Positions 9,991 to 19,260 of a stretch of DNA of 21,551 nt are shown piece after piece (positions within the stretch are counted from its first letter, which is position 1; every line of letters begins with the position of its first letter). Location of the stretch: contig BFEA01000038.1 of the NCBI GenBank assembly GCA_003427395.1, positions 3,829,807 to 3,851,357 of the forward strand, given 5' to 3'. The notes beneath the pieces were generated by a model. The model saw nothing but the letters and a program-made list of their open reading frames with translations, had not been told where the DNA came from and did no database searches. Source of the stretch: Chara braunii. Its lineage: Eukaryota > Streptophyta > Charophyceae > Charales > Characeae. A program made the position numbers and the translations under genes.

Positions 9991-10249
9991 ACATCTCCCG
10001 CTGCCAAAGACTCCTTTTGCACACATGTTATCTGATCCTAATGGATCTTATAGTCCGGGCGGCTATTCCGCATGCGACTTGACGCTTCTTGAATCTTTTC
10101 TTCGATAGCTCCTACCCGGCGTGCCCGAATATCGAGCAACTCCTCGAAGGACAGGTCTGTTTTTAGATCCTAACGCCTCCAAGTCTTTAGAAAACTTTCA
10201 ATCGAAAAAGTCGCATGTCTTCCATACCACAGTGTGGCGGTTGCGTACT

Positions 10250-10690
10250 TAGTCGTCCTCTTGACAGTGATATTTTCGACGAAAAATGCCGCTCTTCGAT
10301 CCTTTGGTTATTGACTGGCTCTACCCTCGGTCCTTTTGGGAAAAAAGGTTTATGATGGTACTATAACCCCTCTTTACTTGCGTACTCGCTTGAGGATGTG
10401 AGGTCGTGGTATAATTTTCTACGACACCATATCCTACCAGCAACGCTTGCACCTACAAATAGATGAATTATGATCCTCTATCCATCACAAACTCTTTCAT
10501 GAAGGGATAACGAAGGTAATACTCTTCCGTACAACTCACCAAAACCGTGTCATTTTTCGTACGAATGCCCTTGCCATCCACAAACCTAGAACGATTATCT
10601 CGTGCATTGAAGATATACTTATAACCTTCGTCCCCAAATAGTATGAACAGTAGGTCAAGGTGGATAGTTGCACCCTCTTCTCTTTCCAAT
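10250..10690 (-). pseudogene. Integrase catalytic core with Glu-to-Lys change
   Basis: The core begins with ATIHLDLLFILFGDEGYKYI, where the Asp of HLDLL (codon 10654-10656) is the first DDE acid. The second is in EFVMDRGS (codon 10480-10482), followed at once by a TAA at 10468-10470. The third should be a Glu 35 residues later. At exactly that spacing (codon 10372-10374, in HPQASTQVKRGY) there is Lys, a single GAG-to-AAG change. Further stops follow before the C-terminal part. Confidence 0.85.
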
Positions 10691-10710
10691 CTCGGATGCG
10701 ACGACTCTAC

Positions 10711-11100
10711 TGGTCTTTGAAATGATATTTCCTAAAAGGGCACGCAAGACCTGCAATACTTAATGATCATCTCTGACATATCATCCCAATGATAGATTTC
10801 ACTTATCTTGACATACATTGCATTTATTCCTCTATATTCACCTGCCATATCATCATGCAAGGCTGCGATGACATCAATCTGTTGATTTCTGTCAGACACA
10901 ACCCTCCTATGGTTCCCCACTTGTCGCTTCATAAAGAGATGGTTGTCTTTTACCAGGAATCGGGGTCTTAGTTTCAGAGTGTTCTCATTCGCGTCCTTGT
11001 TCATCAACTCAGAAGATAGGAGTAGTCATAACCCAAGGTAAATACGATCATACTCTTCAACATGAAAAGTTTCCTTGATCTCTCCTTCTTCAAACTCATC
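10711..11100 (-). repeat. 390 bp integrase tandem duplication, C-terminal-side copy
   Basis: This unit and the next (11101-11490) are adjacent, equal in length and without indels; I count 15 differences in 390 positions (about 96% identity). It encodes EFEEGEIKETFHVEEYDRIY through the zinc finger HDDMAGEYRGINAMYVKISE to CRSCVPF. Two stops are specific to this copy: TGA at about 11023-11025 (GGA in the other copy) and TAG at 10732-10734 (CAG in the other). Reading past the TAG, the frame runs straight on into the integrase core. Confidence 0.95.
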
Positions 11101-11490
11101 TGGTCTTTGAGATGATATTTCCTGAAAGGGCACGCAAGACCTGCAATACTTAATGATCATCTCTGACATATCATAACAATGATAGAGTTCACTTATCTTG
11201 ACATACATTGCATTTATTCCTCTATATCCACATGCCATATCATCGTGCAAGACTGCGATGACATCAATCTGTTGATTTCTGTCAGACACAACCCTCCTAT
11301 GGTTCCCCACTTGTCGCTTCATGAAGAGATGGTTGTCTTTTACCAGGAATCGGGGTCTTAGTTTCAGAGTGTTCTCATTCGCGTCCTTGTTCATCAACTC
11401 ACAAGATAGGAGTAGTCCTAACCCAAGGTAAATACGATCATACTCTTCAACATGAAAAGTTTCCTTGATCTCCCATTCTTCAAACTTATC
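11101..11490 (-). repeat. 390 bp integrase tandem duplication, N-terminal-side copy
   Basis: Being 130 codons, the duplication keeps the reading frame: the open frame starting at 11511 crosses this copy and the junction (QEISSQRP directly followed by DEFEEGE) and ends at the TGA in the next copy. The second His of the HHCC zinc finger, expected in a GGHRG context, is Tyr here (ACGYRG) and in the other copy (AGEYRG). The Cys expected at the end of CRSCVPC is Phe in both. These shared lesions predate the duplication. Confidence 0.95.
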
Positions 11491-11829
11491 GTCCCGACTT
11501 ATCGACCCCACTTCTCGATCCTTAGTCAGGTTCGGAGAGTTCTTCTGTCTGATCCCTTATTGCAGAATCGTATTCGTTAAGAGATACATTTCCCCCATCA
11601 ATCCTTGTGTCTCTCTACCTAAACGGGACCATCCTTTTTCACCCTTACATTCTCCACCAGATCATGAGTCCCTGTTAAAGACAACTCTATCATGCATTGG
11701 ACATTCTTACCTCCCTACGGGTCTTCTTTCTCAAAACGCTTAAAAACTAAGTCTGCCTTCCGTTTATACCATTTTGGGGTAATAATCCATCAACTGGGGG
11801 TATATCTTAAGTACCTTCTCCTTTAGACT

Positions 11830-12400
11830 TATCCCGATTAATGAGACTCAACCCATCTGCCCTATTCTTGCTCATAGGAACCCTCTCCAACTTAAAATTG
11901 AACATTCAAATACAAGTCAGTCATCTGGCGAGCATTGGATCCGATGGAGTGTAATTGTTAAGGGAACATGCAAGCACAAGTGAGTCCACTCTTAAAATGA
12001 ACCTACAGCCAAAGATATAATTCCGAAAAATCTTCATGTGATGGAGAACCATGAGGGCTTCCTTCTTGAACGAAGAGTAATTTCTTTCAGTTTATGCTCT
12101 CAAATCTTAGTGGTGTCTCGTTTCCTTCGGAATCGGCTTGAATTATGACTCCTTCCAAGGCAGTTGGTCATACGTCTGTCTCAACAACAAAAGGTTATTA
12201 CTTCAGTGACTTCATAGTTTGGTAGCCCAAGATTAACCCTCCTTCCTTAAACTCTTTTTTCATCCTATCCACAAACCACTCTTGATCTTCTCCCCATATC
12301 TACTCCCGATCCCGACGCACCAACTTTCTCAGATGTCCAGTCTTGGTGGCAAAACCTTTAATAAAATTTCTCCAAAATTTGCGCGTATCGAGGAAGCTTC
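11830..12400 (-). pseudogene. Connection and RNase H domain of the pol remnant
   Basis: After the thumb, the minus strand reads SFLDTRKFWRNFIKGFATKT and GHLRKLVR (about 12310-12400), the usual segment before gypsy RNase H. RNase H begins with VETDV*PTALEGVIIQAD (12130-12190), where the ETD holds the first acidic residue and a stop replaces the next position. Later pieces, in shifting frames, read RNYIFG, FILRVDSLVLA, NNYTPSDPMLAR and SKNRADGLS (to about 11840), the last being the conserved end of the domain. Confidence 0.78.
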
Positions 12401-12419
12401 GAACATCAATAATTGAGAT

Positions 12420-13202
12420 AAATTGCACATGTCACTCGATGATCTTGTTTGTCTTCTTAGTATCTGGTCTACGTTCATTCTTGTCGCAGACAAACTCTAA
12501 GATTGTAGTCTCCTTCATGTAGTGTGTGGACTTTGGTTCGCTTGCGGTGAGGTTCTGTTCCTCCAACACACCAAAAACCTTGTCAAGGTCCTGAATATGT
12601 TATCAGACAAAGCATCAAACTCGTGATATAACCTCATCCTCCTTCTTCTCCCTAGGCCCTTTCAATATAGGCCTGAGTAATATACGGGTTAACTATCTGC
12701 ATGACTCATATCATATGCCTTTGGATCATTGCCACTGCACTGGTCCATCCTTGCAGAGCCACATTCATCGGGTTTAACCCTCTGTATGCATTGTTGTCAC
12801 TAACTTGTCTGAGGGATAAACAAAAAATTGATCTCACTCAGAATAAAAGTCTATGAATGAAATTACAGGCCTCTCTGCGCTTTACTCAAACAATGCATCT
12901 GCATTAGGCAAGCCTCCTGCATCATGCACTATTACATCTGCCAGTTGTTGTAAATCTTGTTCCCACTGCACTGTCTCATTTGACTTGATGAAACAAAACC
13001 ACGGAGATGCATACGGTCTGCTAGAGAAGTCAGGAATATGTATTTGTATCTTGCCATCTAAATAGTTAATAACTTTTGTCAGGATTAGGGTATCGCGCGC
13101 CATACAAATTTTATGGCTCATGCGGCACAGTGTGGATCCGGATAATTGAGATCTTATCCACATCCAGTCTTCTGCGTTGATCATCATTGAATGCATACAC
13201 AC
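12420..13202 (-). pseudogene. Reverse transcriptase domain of the pol remnant
   Basis: The fingers read RPYASPWFCFIKSNETVQWE then DLQQLADVIVHDAGGLPNAD (12882-13202), the usual gypsy order. The palm continues past a frame break as PVISFIDFYSE*DQ, keeping the first catalytic Asp but with a stop two residues after it. Then come NPMNVALQGWTSAVAMIQRH and a TGA. The YxDD box is missing: after QAYIE (12661-12675) the sequence jumps in another frame to KGPREKKEDEV, so the two catalytic Asp codons and a few neighbours are deleted. Thumb sequence HIQDLDKVFGVLEEQNLTAS follows at 12540-12599. The enzyme would be dead even if translated. Confidence 0.85.
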
Positions 13203-13739
13203 GATATTTTTTCTTCATTAATTCCACCATCAACACTCGCTCCTCAGGTAGGAGAAAATCAGGCTCACCAATTATCAACTTCCTTTTATTCTCACTATTG
13301 GACTGCTCTCAACTTGCGCACGCATTCGCCGTATCAATCCACGTTTTTGCTCACAATACACTTCCTCTCCTTCAATAATGAAAACTGGAACTGGACGACA
13401 CTTTTTATATATCGTATTGTACCGTCTTTGGGAGTCCTTCTTAAGTCGTGCCCTAAAAAAGGTCAACTGGCGGTCTGGGCTTGCGTCACATCAAGGTCTT
13501 CTCCTCTTCCAAGAAGCCGATAAATCAATTTTACTTCCCCTACTTGTTCTTTCAAGACATTAATTGCCTCCAGTTCTGCCAACTCGTAAGCCGTAACAAT
13601 CTCCACGACCTCGTTTATGTTGGACAGGATGAGGGATAACACTTCACACCTTTCTTTTTGTTCCAACTTCTCAATAAGCCTCCGTCGCTTGTTCTTCGAC
13701 TCCTCAATGATAAACGAGCCGAGGTTAGGCCGATTTTAC

Positions 13740-14030
13740 GAAAAATCTGAAAAAATCTTATATAAGTTTTCCGAATCACATAGTCGCCTAATAATGTTTT
13801 TATCTTTCTCTATTCAAGGTAGATATGAAGAAAAAACTTTCCATATATTCAACCGTCTGCCAAGGGCTGCATTGAAGTTTCCTGCTATGATTATTGAAAT
13901 TCCATGAGAAATTTGATTTCTAATATCCTGGAAAAAATTGACCCTCTCTTGCACGCCGTTAGGTCCATATATATTGATGACACATACTATTTCTAACTGT
14001 GAGAGCAATGAGGTATTGAGCTTGCAGAAT
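13740..14030 (-). pseudogene. LINE AP-endonuclease slice, copy A
   Basis: The minus strand reads QLEIVCVINIYGPNGVQERV, NFFQDIRNQISHGISIII and AGNFNAALGRRLNIWKVF, the central part of the exonuclease-endonuclease-phosphatase fold that opens the ORF2 of L1-type non-LTR retrotransposons. The hallmark GDFN has become GNFN (Asp to Asn). After a stop at 13814 the relic continues as IEKDKNIIRRLCD and meets the gypsy pre-RT region near 13740. The N-terminal ~100 residues and the reverse transcriptase of the LINE are absent. Confidence 0.7.
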
Positions 14031-14032
14031 CT

Positions 14033-14425
14033 CTACCCTTGGTCCAGGTTCTCCCTAAAGGAGAGCAACTCTAAACACATCTTATGGTATGGCCCCAACC
14101 AAGGGATTTTAGGAAAGATTGCTCCCGATAGTAGTGCCCTATCAAGATCCTCTAACATAAGGATAAAATCGATTCTAGATCTTGATTGTTGTGGGGTACC
14201 ACTCTGACGAATATATGTGAATATTCTTTCCTGGGGGAAGATTCTCCGAAAAGTATCATATAATCTCTTAAGAATGTTTTCATCTTCCTCTATATAAGAT
14301 GGACATGGAAAAATTACTTTCAATCTCTCAAGCCATCTGTCAAGGACTGCATTGAAATCCCCTGCCATGATTACTTGAACTCCATTATAACTTTGATTTA
14401 CGATCTCATGAAAGAAATGGGCATC
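14033..14425 (-). pseudogene. LINE AP-endonuclease slice, copy B
   Basis: This is the best-preserved of three copies. It reads FHEIVNQSYNGVQVIMAGDF, then NAVLDRWLERLKVIFP, SYIEEDENILKRLYDTFRRI and QSGTPQQSRSRIDFILMLED. GDFN and SRIDFI are intact, and the later PYHK may be the remnant of the SDH catalytic motif. It ends with a stop at 14033. Copy A begins immediately downstream on the same strand with a more N-terminal part of the same domain, so these are tandem slices and not one continuous protein. Confidence 0.8.
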
Positions 14426-14832
14426 CCTTCTCTTGGTTTAATTTCTCTTTGAAGGAGAGTAACACTGCCCACATCTTATGGTTTGCCCTCGACGAAGGGC
14501 CTTGGTGAAAAATCGTTGCCCATAGTAGTGCCCTATCAAGATCCTCTGACATAAAGATAATATTGATTCCATATCTTGATTGTTGTGGGGTGCTACTGTG
14601 ACGAATGAAGGCGAATTGTCTCTCTTGGGAAAGAATTCTACGAAAAATATCCTAAACTTAAGATATTCTGAATCGTATAGTCCCTTAGGCTGATAATGTT
14701 CAGGTTATCATCTTCCTTTATATAAGGTGAATACGGAGAAAGGATTTTGTATTTATCCAACCATTTCTCAGGGGTTGCATTGTCGCACCAACCTTTGTAG
14801 GGGAAAAGGAGGAGACATGTGTTCATATTCAT
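14426..14832 (-). pseudogene. LINE AP-endonuclease slice, copy C
   Basis: The reading includes NATPEKWLDKYKILSPYSPY, IKEDDNLNIISLRDY and, after frame breaks, QQSRYGINIIFMSE, corresponding to QQSRSRIDFILMLE of copy B. The Asp of IDFI is Asn here and GDFN has been lost. At DNA level GTAGTGCCCTATCAAGATCC is identical in copy B (14131) and copy C (14524), 393 bases apart. It begins at about 14832; above that no LINE sequence is recognised. Confidence 0.7.
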
Positions 14833-14939
14833 GATGTTTGTTGCAGTAGATCTGTGTTATATTTCGACGCAGTGTCTGAATTTTGGGCCTAAGTTCATTT
14901 TCCCTAGACAAGTTCATAAAATTTCATATTACCTTATCA

Positions 14940-16300
14940 TTTTTTTTCTTCGAAGTCCATAAACAAGATAGCAGGTTCCACCTTTTTACTTTTTTTTTTA
15001 TAAAGAAATCGCTTTAGGAGTTGATAAGAGTATCCTTCTAAAACGACCACTTTAATGAAGGCTCCATCTATTGATGGGGAACATCCGATGATTTTGATTC
15101 ACTTGTTGGAATGTGGGTCCAACGTCCCTTTCATTAGTTGTTCACTGTAGGGATATAGAAATGTGTATTGAAGTGTTTTTTTTTTCCCTATTCTAAACAA
15201 CACAGTGATGGCGACTATTCCCACCAGCCCCTGTACCAATGGGTCACATCAAACCACTCTCCCTTTCTTCATTTGTTGGCAGTCGGTCTTGGGACTTCTC
15301 CGATTGGCCTAAATAAGATTCCAAGGTTTGTAAGGGAGTCTATGTTGCCGGGGGTCTGGCACTTTCGTTTCGCTCACCTAGTCCCAAATCCATCCTCCTA
15401 TCCCCCCCCCCCCCCCCCCTCCCTTTTATCTGATGCATCAATGTGCATTCACCCCTCGGGCCCCGGGTCCACCGTATGCCACTGGGTTTTCTAGGACGAC
15501 TCTCTAGTGAAACGACCCATAGGCTTTGTCATGTGTGAGGGGTGGTATCCACACCCTGTGTCTGTGTAGAAGTGACCGTATGATTGACATTTGAAACATC
15601 AGGGCCTATGCTTATGTGATGTGTGAATTATGTACAAAATCGGCCACAGACACAATAGGGGATTACGTTATCGATTGAGAACATTTGCCCCGGGCCTCTG
15701 CTAGTTTGATTGCGAGCATCAAAAAGTCGTCTCGGTTGGCCACATGTGGGGGGAGGGGTTCAATAAAATCCATCACATAGTATTTGACCATGAAGTCCTA
15801 AACAAACATCGTTTGTATCTCTATTAGGATATGGCGGAATTCAACCCAGTAGTACTCCTTCATCAATTGTTCCCCACGTTTTTCTGGGCACTGCTGTTTC
15901 GGTAGGGCCCATGGGTAAATTCTCACCTTTCACCTGTCAAATGTAATTGATTTTCACCCATCCATCAATTTTTTGTCCATCGCATATTTCAAGATCACAG
16001 TGATGACCGAAGTTGATATTGGTTGAGCTAGAAAAACCTCATGTGCCCCTACCATTGAACCTTTGAAGGCGGCCAACCAGTTCCTAATCCATGCCACCTT
16101 ATCGTTTGTTGACTTGAGGGCAACATTGTCGTGGAAGAGTTAGTTGCTCGCATATTGTGTATAGAGACTATTCCTCTCCTTGACTTTGGCAATTGGTGAT
16201 GCTTTAATCATGGTTGATTTGCCTTCCTGGTGCAAGACTTTATTATCGGAGGAGGGAGAAGACGAAACCGGAAGAAGCACTTGTTGTGGACACGTTGCCC
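14940..16300 (-). pseudogene. Second gag-like remnant with damaged zinc knuckle
   Basis: From about 16300 to 15663 one minus-strand frame runs with only four stops in some 180 codons: SPIAKVKERNSLYTQYAS, ALPKQQCPEKRGEQLMKEYY, WVEFRHILIEIQTMFV and EPLPPHVANRDDFLMLAIKL among others. In the next frame, 15557-15598 reads CFKCQSYGHFYTDT, a CX2CX4H knuckle whose last Cys position is Thr. Coding character continues to about 14940 (IDSLTNLGILFRPIGEVPRP, GEWFDVTHWYRGWWE, IIGCSPSIDGAFIKVVVLEG), with a frameshift at an A10 run on the minus strand and a C18 tract (G18 in the coding sense) in between. It does not resemble the gag at 6650-9536, so it is from another element. Gag identity rests on the knuckle and its position after a helical region. 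Confidence 0.6.
15402..15419. repeat. C18 homopolymer
   Basis: Eighteen consecutive C residues, followed by TCCC, inside the second gag-like remnant. This length is unstable in replication and also prone to sequencing error. Confidence 0.9.
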
Positions 16301-17010
16301 AGTGGAATCCTCCCCTCCCCTCCTTTTTCGCCCTCCGTTACACGCTTTACTGAAATGGACTCTTCCGAGAATAGTCTCACTCCCTTTGAGCCTAAAATCG
16401 CATCCCGATTGACTGGGCTGAGGTGCCGCCCCCTTGTTCCTTCTGCCCCTGTTGGGAGTCCTTTCCTCTCAGTCGGTCCTCTGCATGTTGCCTCATTACC
16501 CCGCTATACATAATCATATTGTCTACCTTCTTGCCTATTACCCAGCCTCACCACTTCCTTATTCGTCATCCCAGGGTCGTCACTTGACTTGTTTTTTCTA
16601 CTTCCCCCCCCTACTCCCCCTCCCATGTCACCGATTCCCACCCCAGTTTGTGCTCTACTCTGCCCCTTCCGTACTTCCACCTGGCACCCGACCTCGTTGT
16701 TCGTCCTTTGTTGACTGACAACCATCACCGCCCCCTCCCTGTCCCTCTTCCCAGGCCATCGTCCCCCGGACATCCTCTTCTTTCCGTCCAGCCGGTGGTC
16801 CAGAGGAACCTTTCTCCCTCCCCCAATTTTTGGTCTCTTCTGTCCGCAGTGCCCTAAATAAGAATCCCGCTACGCTATGCCGTGATACAAAAACCCGCTC
16901 TGCTATACATACCGGCAGGCCCAAGATGGATAGGCATTGTGATCCCTGGTGCAGTATTCAGCCTGCATTAATCCAGGTTGCAACCCCGTTTCCAAATCTC
17001 CCTTGGCTTT
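16301..17010. other. Pyrimidine-rich stretch, no gene assigned
   Basis: The plus strand is rich in C and T (long CCCTCC and CCTTCC runs around 16590-16830). In the minus sense it gives Gly/Arg/Glu-rich open frames (16504-16773, 16655-16924) of the low-complexity kind found in N-terminal parts of gag proteins, so it may be the lost 5' end of the gag-like remnant at 14940-16300. No motif supports this. Confidence 0.3.
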
Positions 17011-17017
17011 CATGCAC

Positions 17018-17240
17018 AACCTCACTACGCAAGCATGACTTCTATTCCAAACATAGTAAGTGTCGCTTTGCCCTACACAACGTGGACTTCTTAGGACACC
17101 ACGTGTATGACTAGGGTCTCCACATGGACGATGCAAAGATCATGATTATTGCGGAGTGACCCGTCGCCATATTTGTCAAGCAGTTTCACAGTTTCCTAGG
17201 CCTCACTAGTTACTATAGTAATTTCATCATCCCAGGCGCC
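17018..17240 (+). pseudogene. Ty3/gypsy RT thumb fragment (plus strand)
   Basis: The frame reads LRKHDFYSKHSKCRFALHNV then DFLGHHVYD*GLHMDDAKIM, AE*PVAIFVKQFHSFLGLTS and YYSNFI. This is the end of the gypsy RT palm and thumb: the usual LSKCxF, VDFLGH, EWP and SFLGLxxYYxxFI series is recognisable, with two stops (after VYD, and TGA for the Trp of EWP). The catalytic YxDD should lie just upstream but is not recognisable, and RNase H is not found downstream. It is opposite in strand to the other pol and its sequence is of a different lineage. Confidence 0.8.
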
Positions 17241-17256
17241 GATCTTCGAAGATCGG
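17239..17256. other. 18 bp perfect palindrome
   Basis: CCGATCTTCGAAGATCGG equals its own reverse complement. It begins where the RT fragment loses recognisable homology, so it may mark a rearrangement breakpoint. A regulatory role cannot be judged. Confidence 0.6.
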
Positions 17257-17312
17257 TGACTGTGATAACTCGTGAGAAAAGGCCTTGTTGGCCCTCACAA
17301 ATTGGGCCCGCT

Positions 17313-17335
17313 TGGCGGCCAATCGAAGGCCGCCA
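17313..17335. other. GC-rich hairpin, 8 bp stem
   Basis: TGGCGGCC, loop AATCGAA, GGCCGCCA. It lies 57 bases after the 18 bp palindrome. No terminator-like T run follows, and the genome is eukaryotic. Confidence 0.5.
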
Positions 17336-17339
17336 GGAA

Positions 17340-19190
17340 CCACCCAGGCCCCCTGCGCCGAAATGCTTTGGGCCTGCCCGACGACTAACACAACTCAATC
17401 AACAATTAATTCCTTACGTCCTTCCTCCAGTTGTGATTTATGCAAACACATTTATCCCCACCTGTTACGATTCACAAATAGACAACCCGATTAAGCCTTA
17501 CCGAGCCCCATGCAAGTCGACCTAAATACAATGTTTCATGTCAAATTTATTCGCTTCCCCTCAAAATCAATCAAAAAAACAGTCAACGGTCTGTCCTAAT
17601 GCATGTGCAGGTGATCACACTACCTCGTTGTTGTTTAGGCCACATTCCCGTCACACCACACCTCATGCATCAAAAAGGACAAAGGGCTATGCGCCTACTT
17701 CCTGCTTATCTTCCAAATTGGACCAAACGACTCAGCGATCCTTCCCCTTCTGTGTGCAGGCAATCCCTTTGCCCTTGCTCAGTATTTTCAACCACCTCAG
17801 TCAATCTCAAGTGTGACTTCATCCAGTCTTCATACAGAGCTGGTGTTTAGAAGCAATCAAAACCAAAACCACGTGCATGCACTTCAGGAGGTGTTCGCGG
17901 TCCTCGCTTCACCTTTGCTTTGACCCGGGCGGAAGACTAGCTTACCTGGGAAATTCGGAAGGACGCTTTCGTCCCTGTGAAGCCTGCCCTTCTCACCGGG
18001 TCACAGACCCAAGCCCTAGTGAGAAGAGCCTGTCGGTCTTCATCCACCACCCACCATCAGCACACCAGTCGTTAACTCCAGATCGCCGCACGCGCTGCTC
18101 GTTGTTGCCTCCTGATTGCATCTCCAACTTGTTGTGACGAGTACCTCCCCATCACCTGGAGCGCCACCTCCGGTCCTTGTGGCAATGAGCTTGCAGCATT
18201 GCCACGGGCTCCCACAGAACCCCGCACCAACCGCCAGTACCAACACCTCAGTCTTGCCGTCCACCCTCTCGACGATGTGGCGCTGCCTTGCCCGCCCCCG
18301 CCGCATGCATCCTGTCCTTCCACCACCCAGCTATGGCCGACCCTCTTGTTCATTGCTTGCTGCCGCCCTCTGCTGCGAGCTTCTCCTGCTGGCGATGTGC
18401 TCCCTCACGATGCAAGCCGGTCGCATCGTCAGCGCTAGGTGCGCTCCTCCCTCTCGACAGTATCATACATAAAAATAAAAATTGAGAACTTTTCCACCCC
18501 TCTGTGGATCCAGCCAAATCTCTCGAAAGTTGAAACCATACGTGCAAGCGGACACCGTGTGGACAACTCCGCACGTTTGGCGCACGAGAGGACCTGCACG
18601 GTGCGGCGCACGGGGGAAATATTCACTCAAAAAAAAAGGGGTCGCATGCCTGGGTCAATGGTCACCTGCGTCCCCTTTCAAGGAAGTAGGAGTGCGCCGA
18701 GAGAAATTACAAAAGAGGTAGGTTGGGAGGGAGTCCTATAGGACTAGGGGGGCTCTACCACATGGCCGAGTGCCGAAGGTGACTCTCATATGTCTGTAAT
18801 CCAGCCTCTACAACAACCTGGGCTTTTTAAGGGGAACAAAAAAAAAAAGATTTATTGTGGGATGGAAAGAAAAAAAATCACTAGTGGGAGGGTAATGCCG
18901 CTACCTAGAGGTGAAGATTGATGTCCCAGACACCTTGTTGAGGTTATTTCTCATGCCCAATTGGAGGGAAAGAAAAGTCTGTACAACTTCACTTTAAAAA
19001 TATCAGTTCCTTAGGTGTTGCACTGTTCTGTATTTTCAAAACCAGCAAAAACAAAACAAAAAAAGGGAAACTGGTGCTGGCACAGCGCATGAGCAGGTGC
19101 CACACTGCACACCGGACGGTACGGCAGACGATGCGGTTGCAAGTATGCTTGAAACATATTAATTGTGCAACGGATAGGGGTTGAGATTCC
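17340..19190. other. GC/C-rich stretch without a supported gene
   Basis: Open frames are frequent on both strands because of base composition, notably 18000-18480, and they overlap in three or more frames without family motifs. Compared with 1-15000 the sequence is richer in C and in CpG. Two A runs (about 18838-18848 and 18870-18876) flank GATTTATTGTGGGATGGAAA. I cannot assign any of it to a gene or element. Confidence 0.4.
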
Positions 19191-19201
19191 CAGCCTCAGG
19201 C

Positions 19202-19235
19202 GGCGGCGGAGCGCTACCGGGAGCGCTCCGCCGCC
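19202..19235. other. GC-rich hairpin with 14 bp perfect stem
   Basis: GGCGGCGGAGCGCT (19202-19215), loop ACCGGG, AGCGCTCCGCCGCC (19222-19235). It stands at the start of a CpG-rich block that runs to about 19640. It could be an extruding cruciform or the end of a small element. Confidence 0.65.
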
Positions 19236-19260
19236 CGGCATTTGGATGCGACGGCGAGCC

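Larger units (their letters stand above)
9801..13740 (-). pseudogene. pol: Ty3/gypsy pol remnant (RT, RNase H, integrase)
   Basis: Decayed polyprotein that would have copied retrotransposon RNA into DNA and inserted it. Order along the minus strand: a pre-RT region (13463-13666 with LLGRGEDLDVTQAQT; 13275-13466 with CRPVPVFIIEGEEVY), reverse transcriptase (about 12420-13202), RNase H with connection (about 11830-12400), then integrase (zinc finger 10711-11511, core 10250-10690, C-terminus ending RLKKFVAREG and a stop at 9801). The gag-pol order typical of Ty3/gypsy, with integrase after RNase H, is clear. Many stops and frameshifts are present and catalytic residues are lost in RT and integrase. 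A 390 bp in-frame tandem duplication enlarges the zinc-finger region. The family match (charophyte gypsy) is from memory. LTRs are not visible; the 5' side runs into LINE endonuclease sequence near 13740. Confidence 0.88.

Noticed and set aside
13463-13666. Independent small host gene (67 codons, ELAELEAINVLKEQV)
   Set aside because: Its position and strand, directly before the RT and leading into LLGRGEDLDVTQAQT and the next pol block, fit the pre-RT part of the gypsy polyprotein.
16214-16513. 99-codon plus-strand frame as a gene
   Set aside because: It overlaps the 5' part of the minus-strand gag-like remnant and has low-complexity Pro/Ser composition with no motif.
18040-18485. Several long overlapping frames on both strands
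   Set aside because: At least five overlapping frames are open at once because of GC-rich composition; none carries a family motif.
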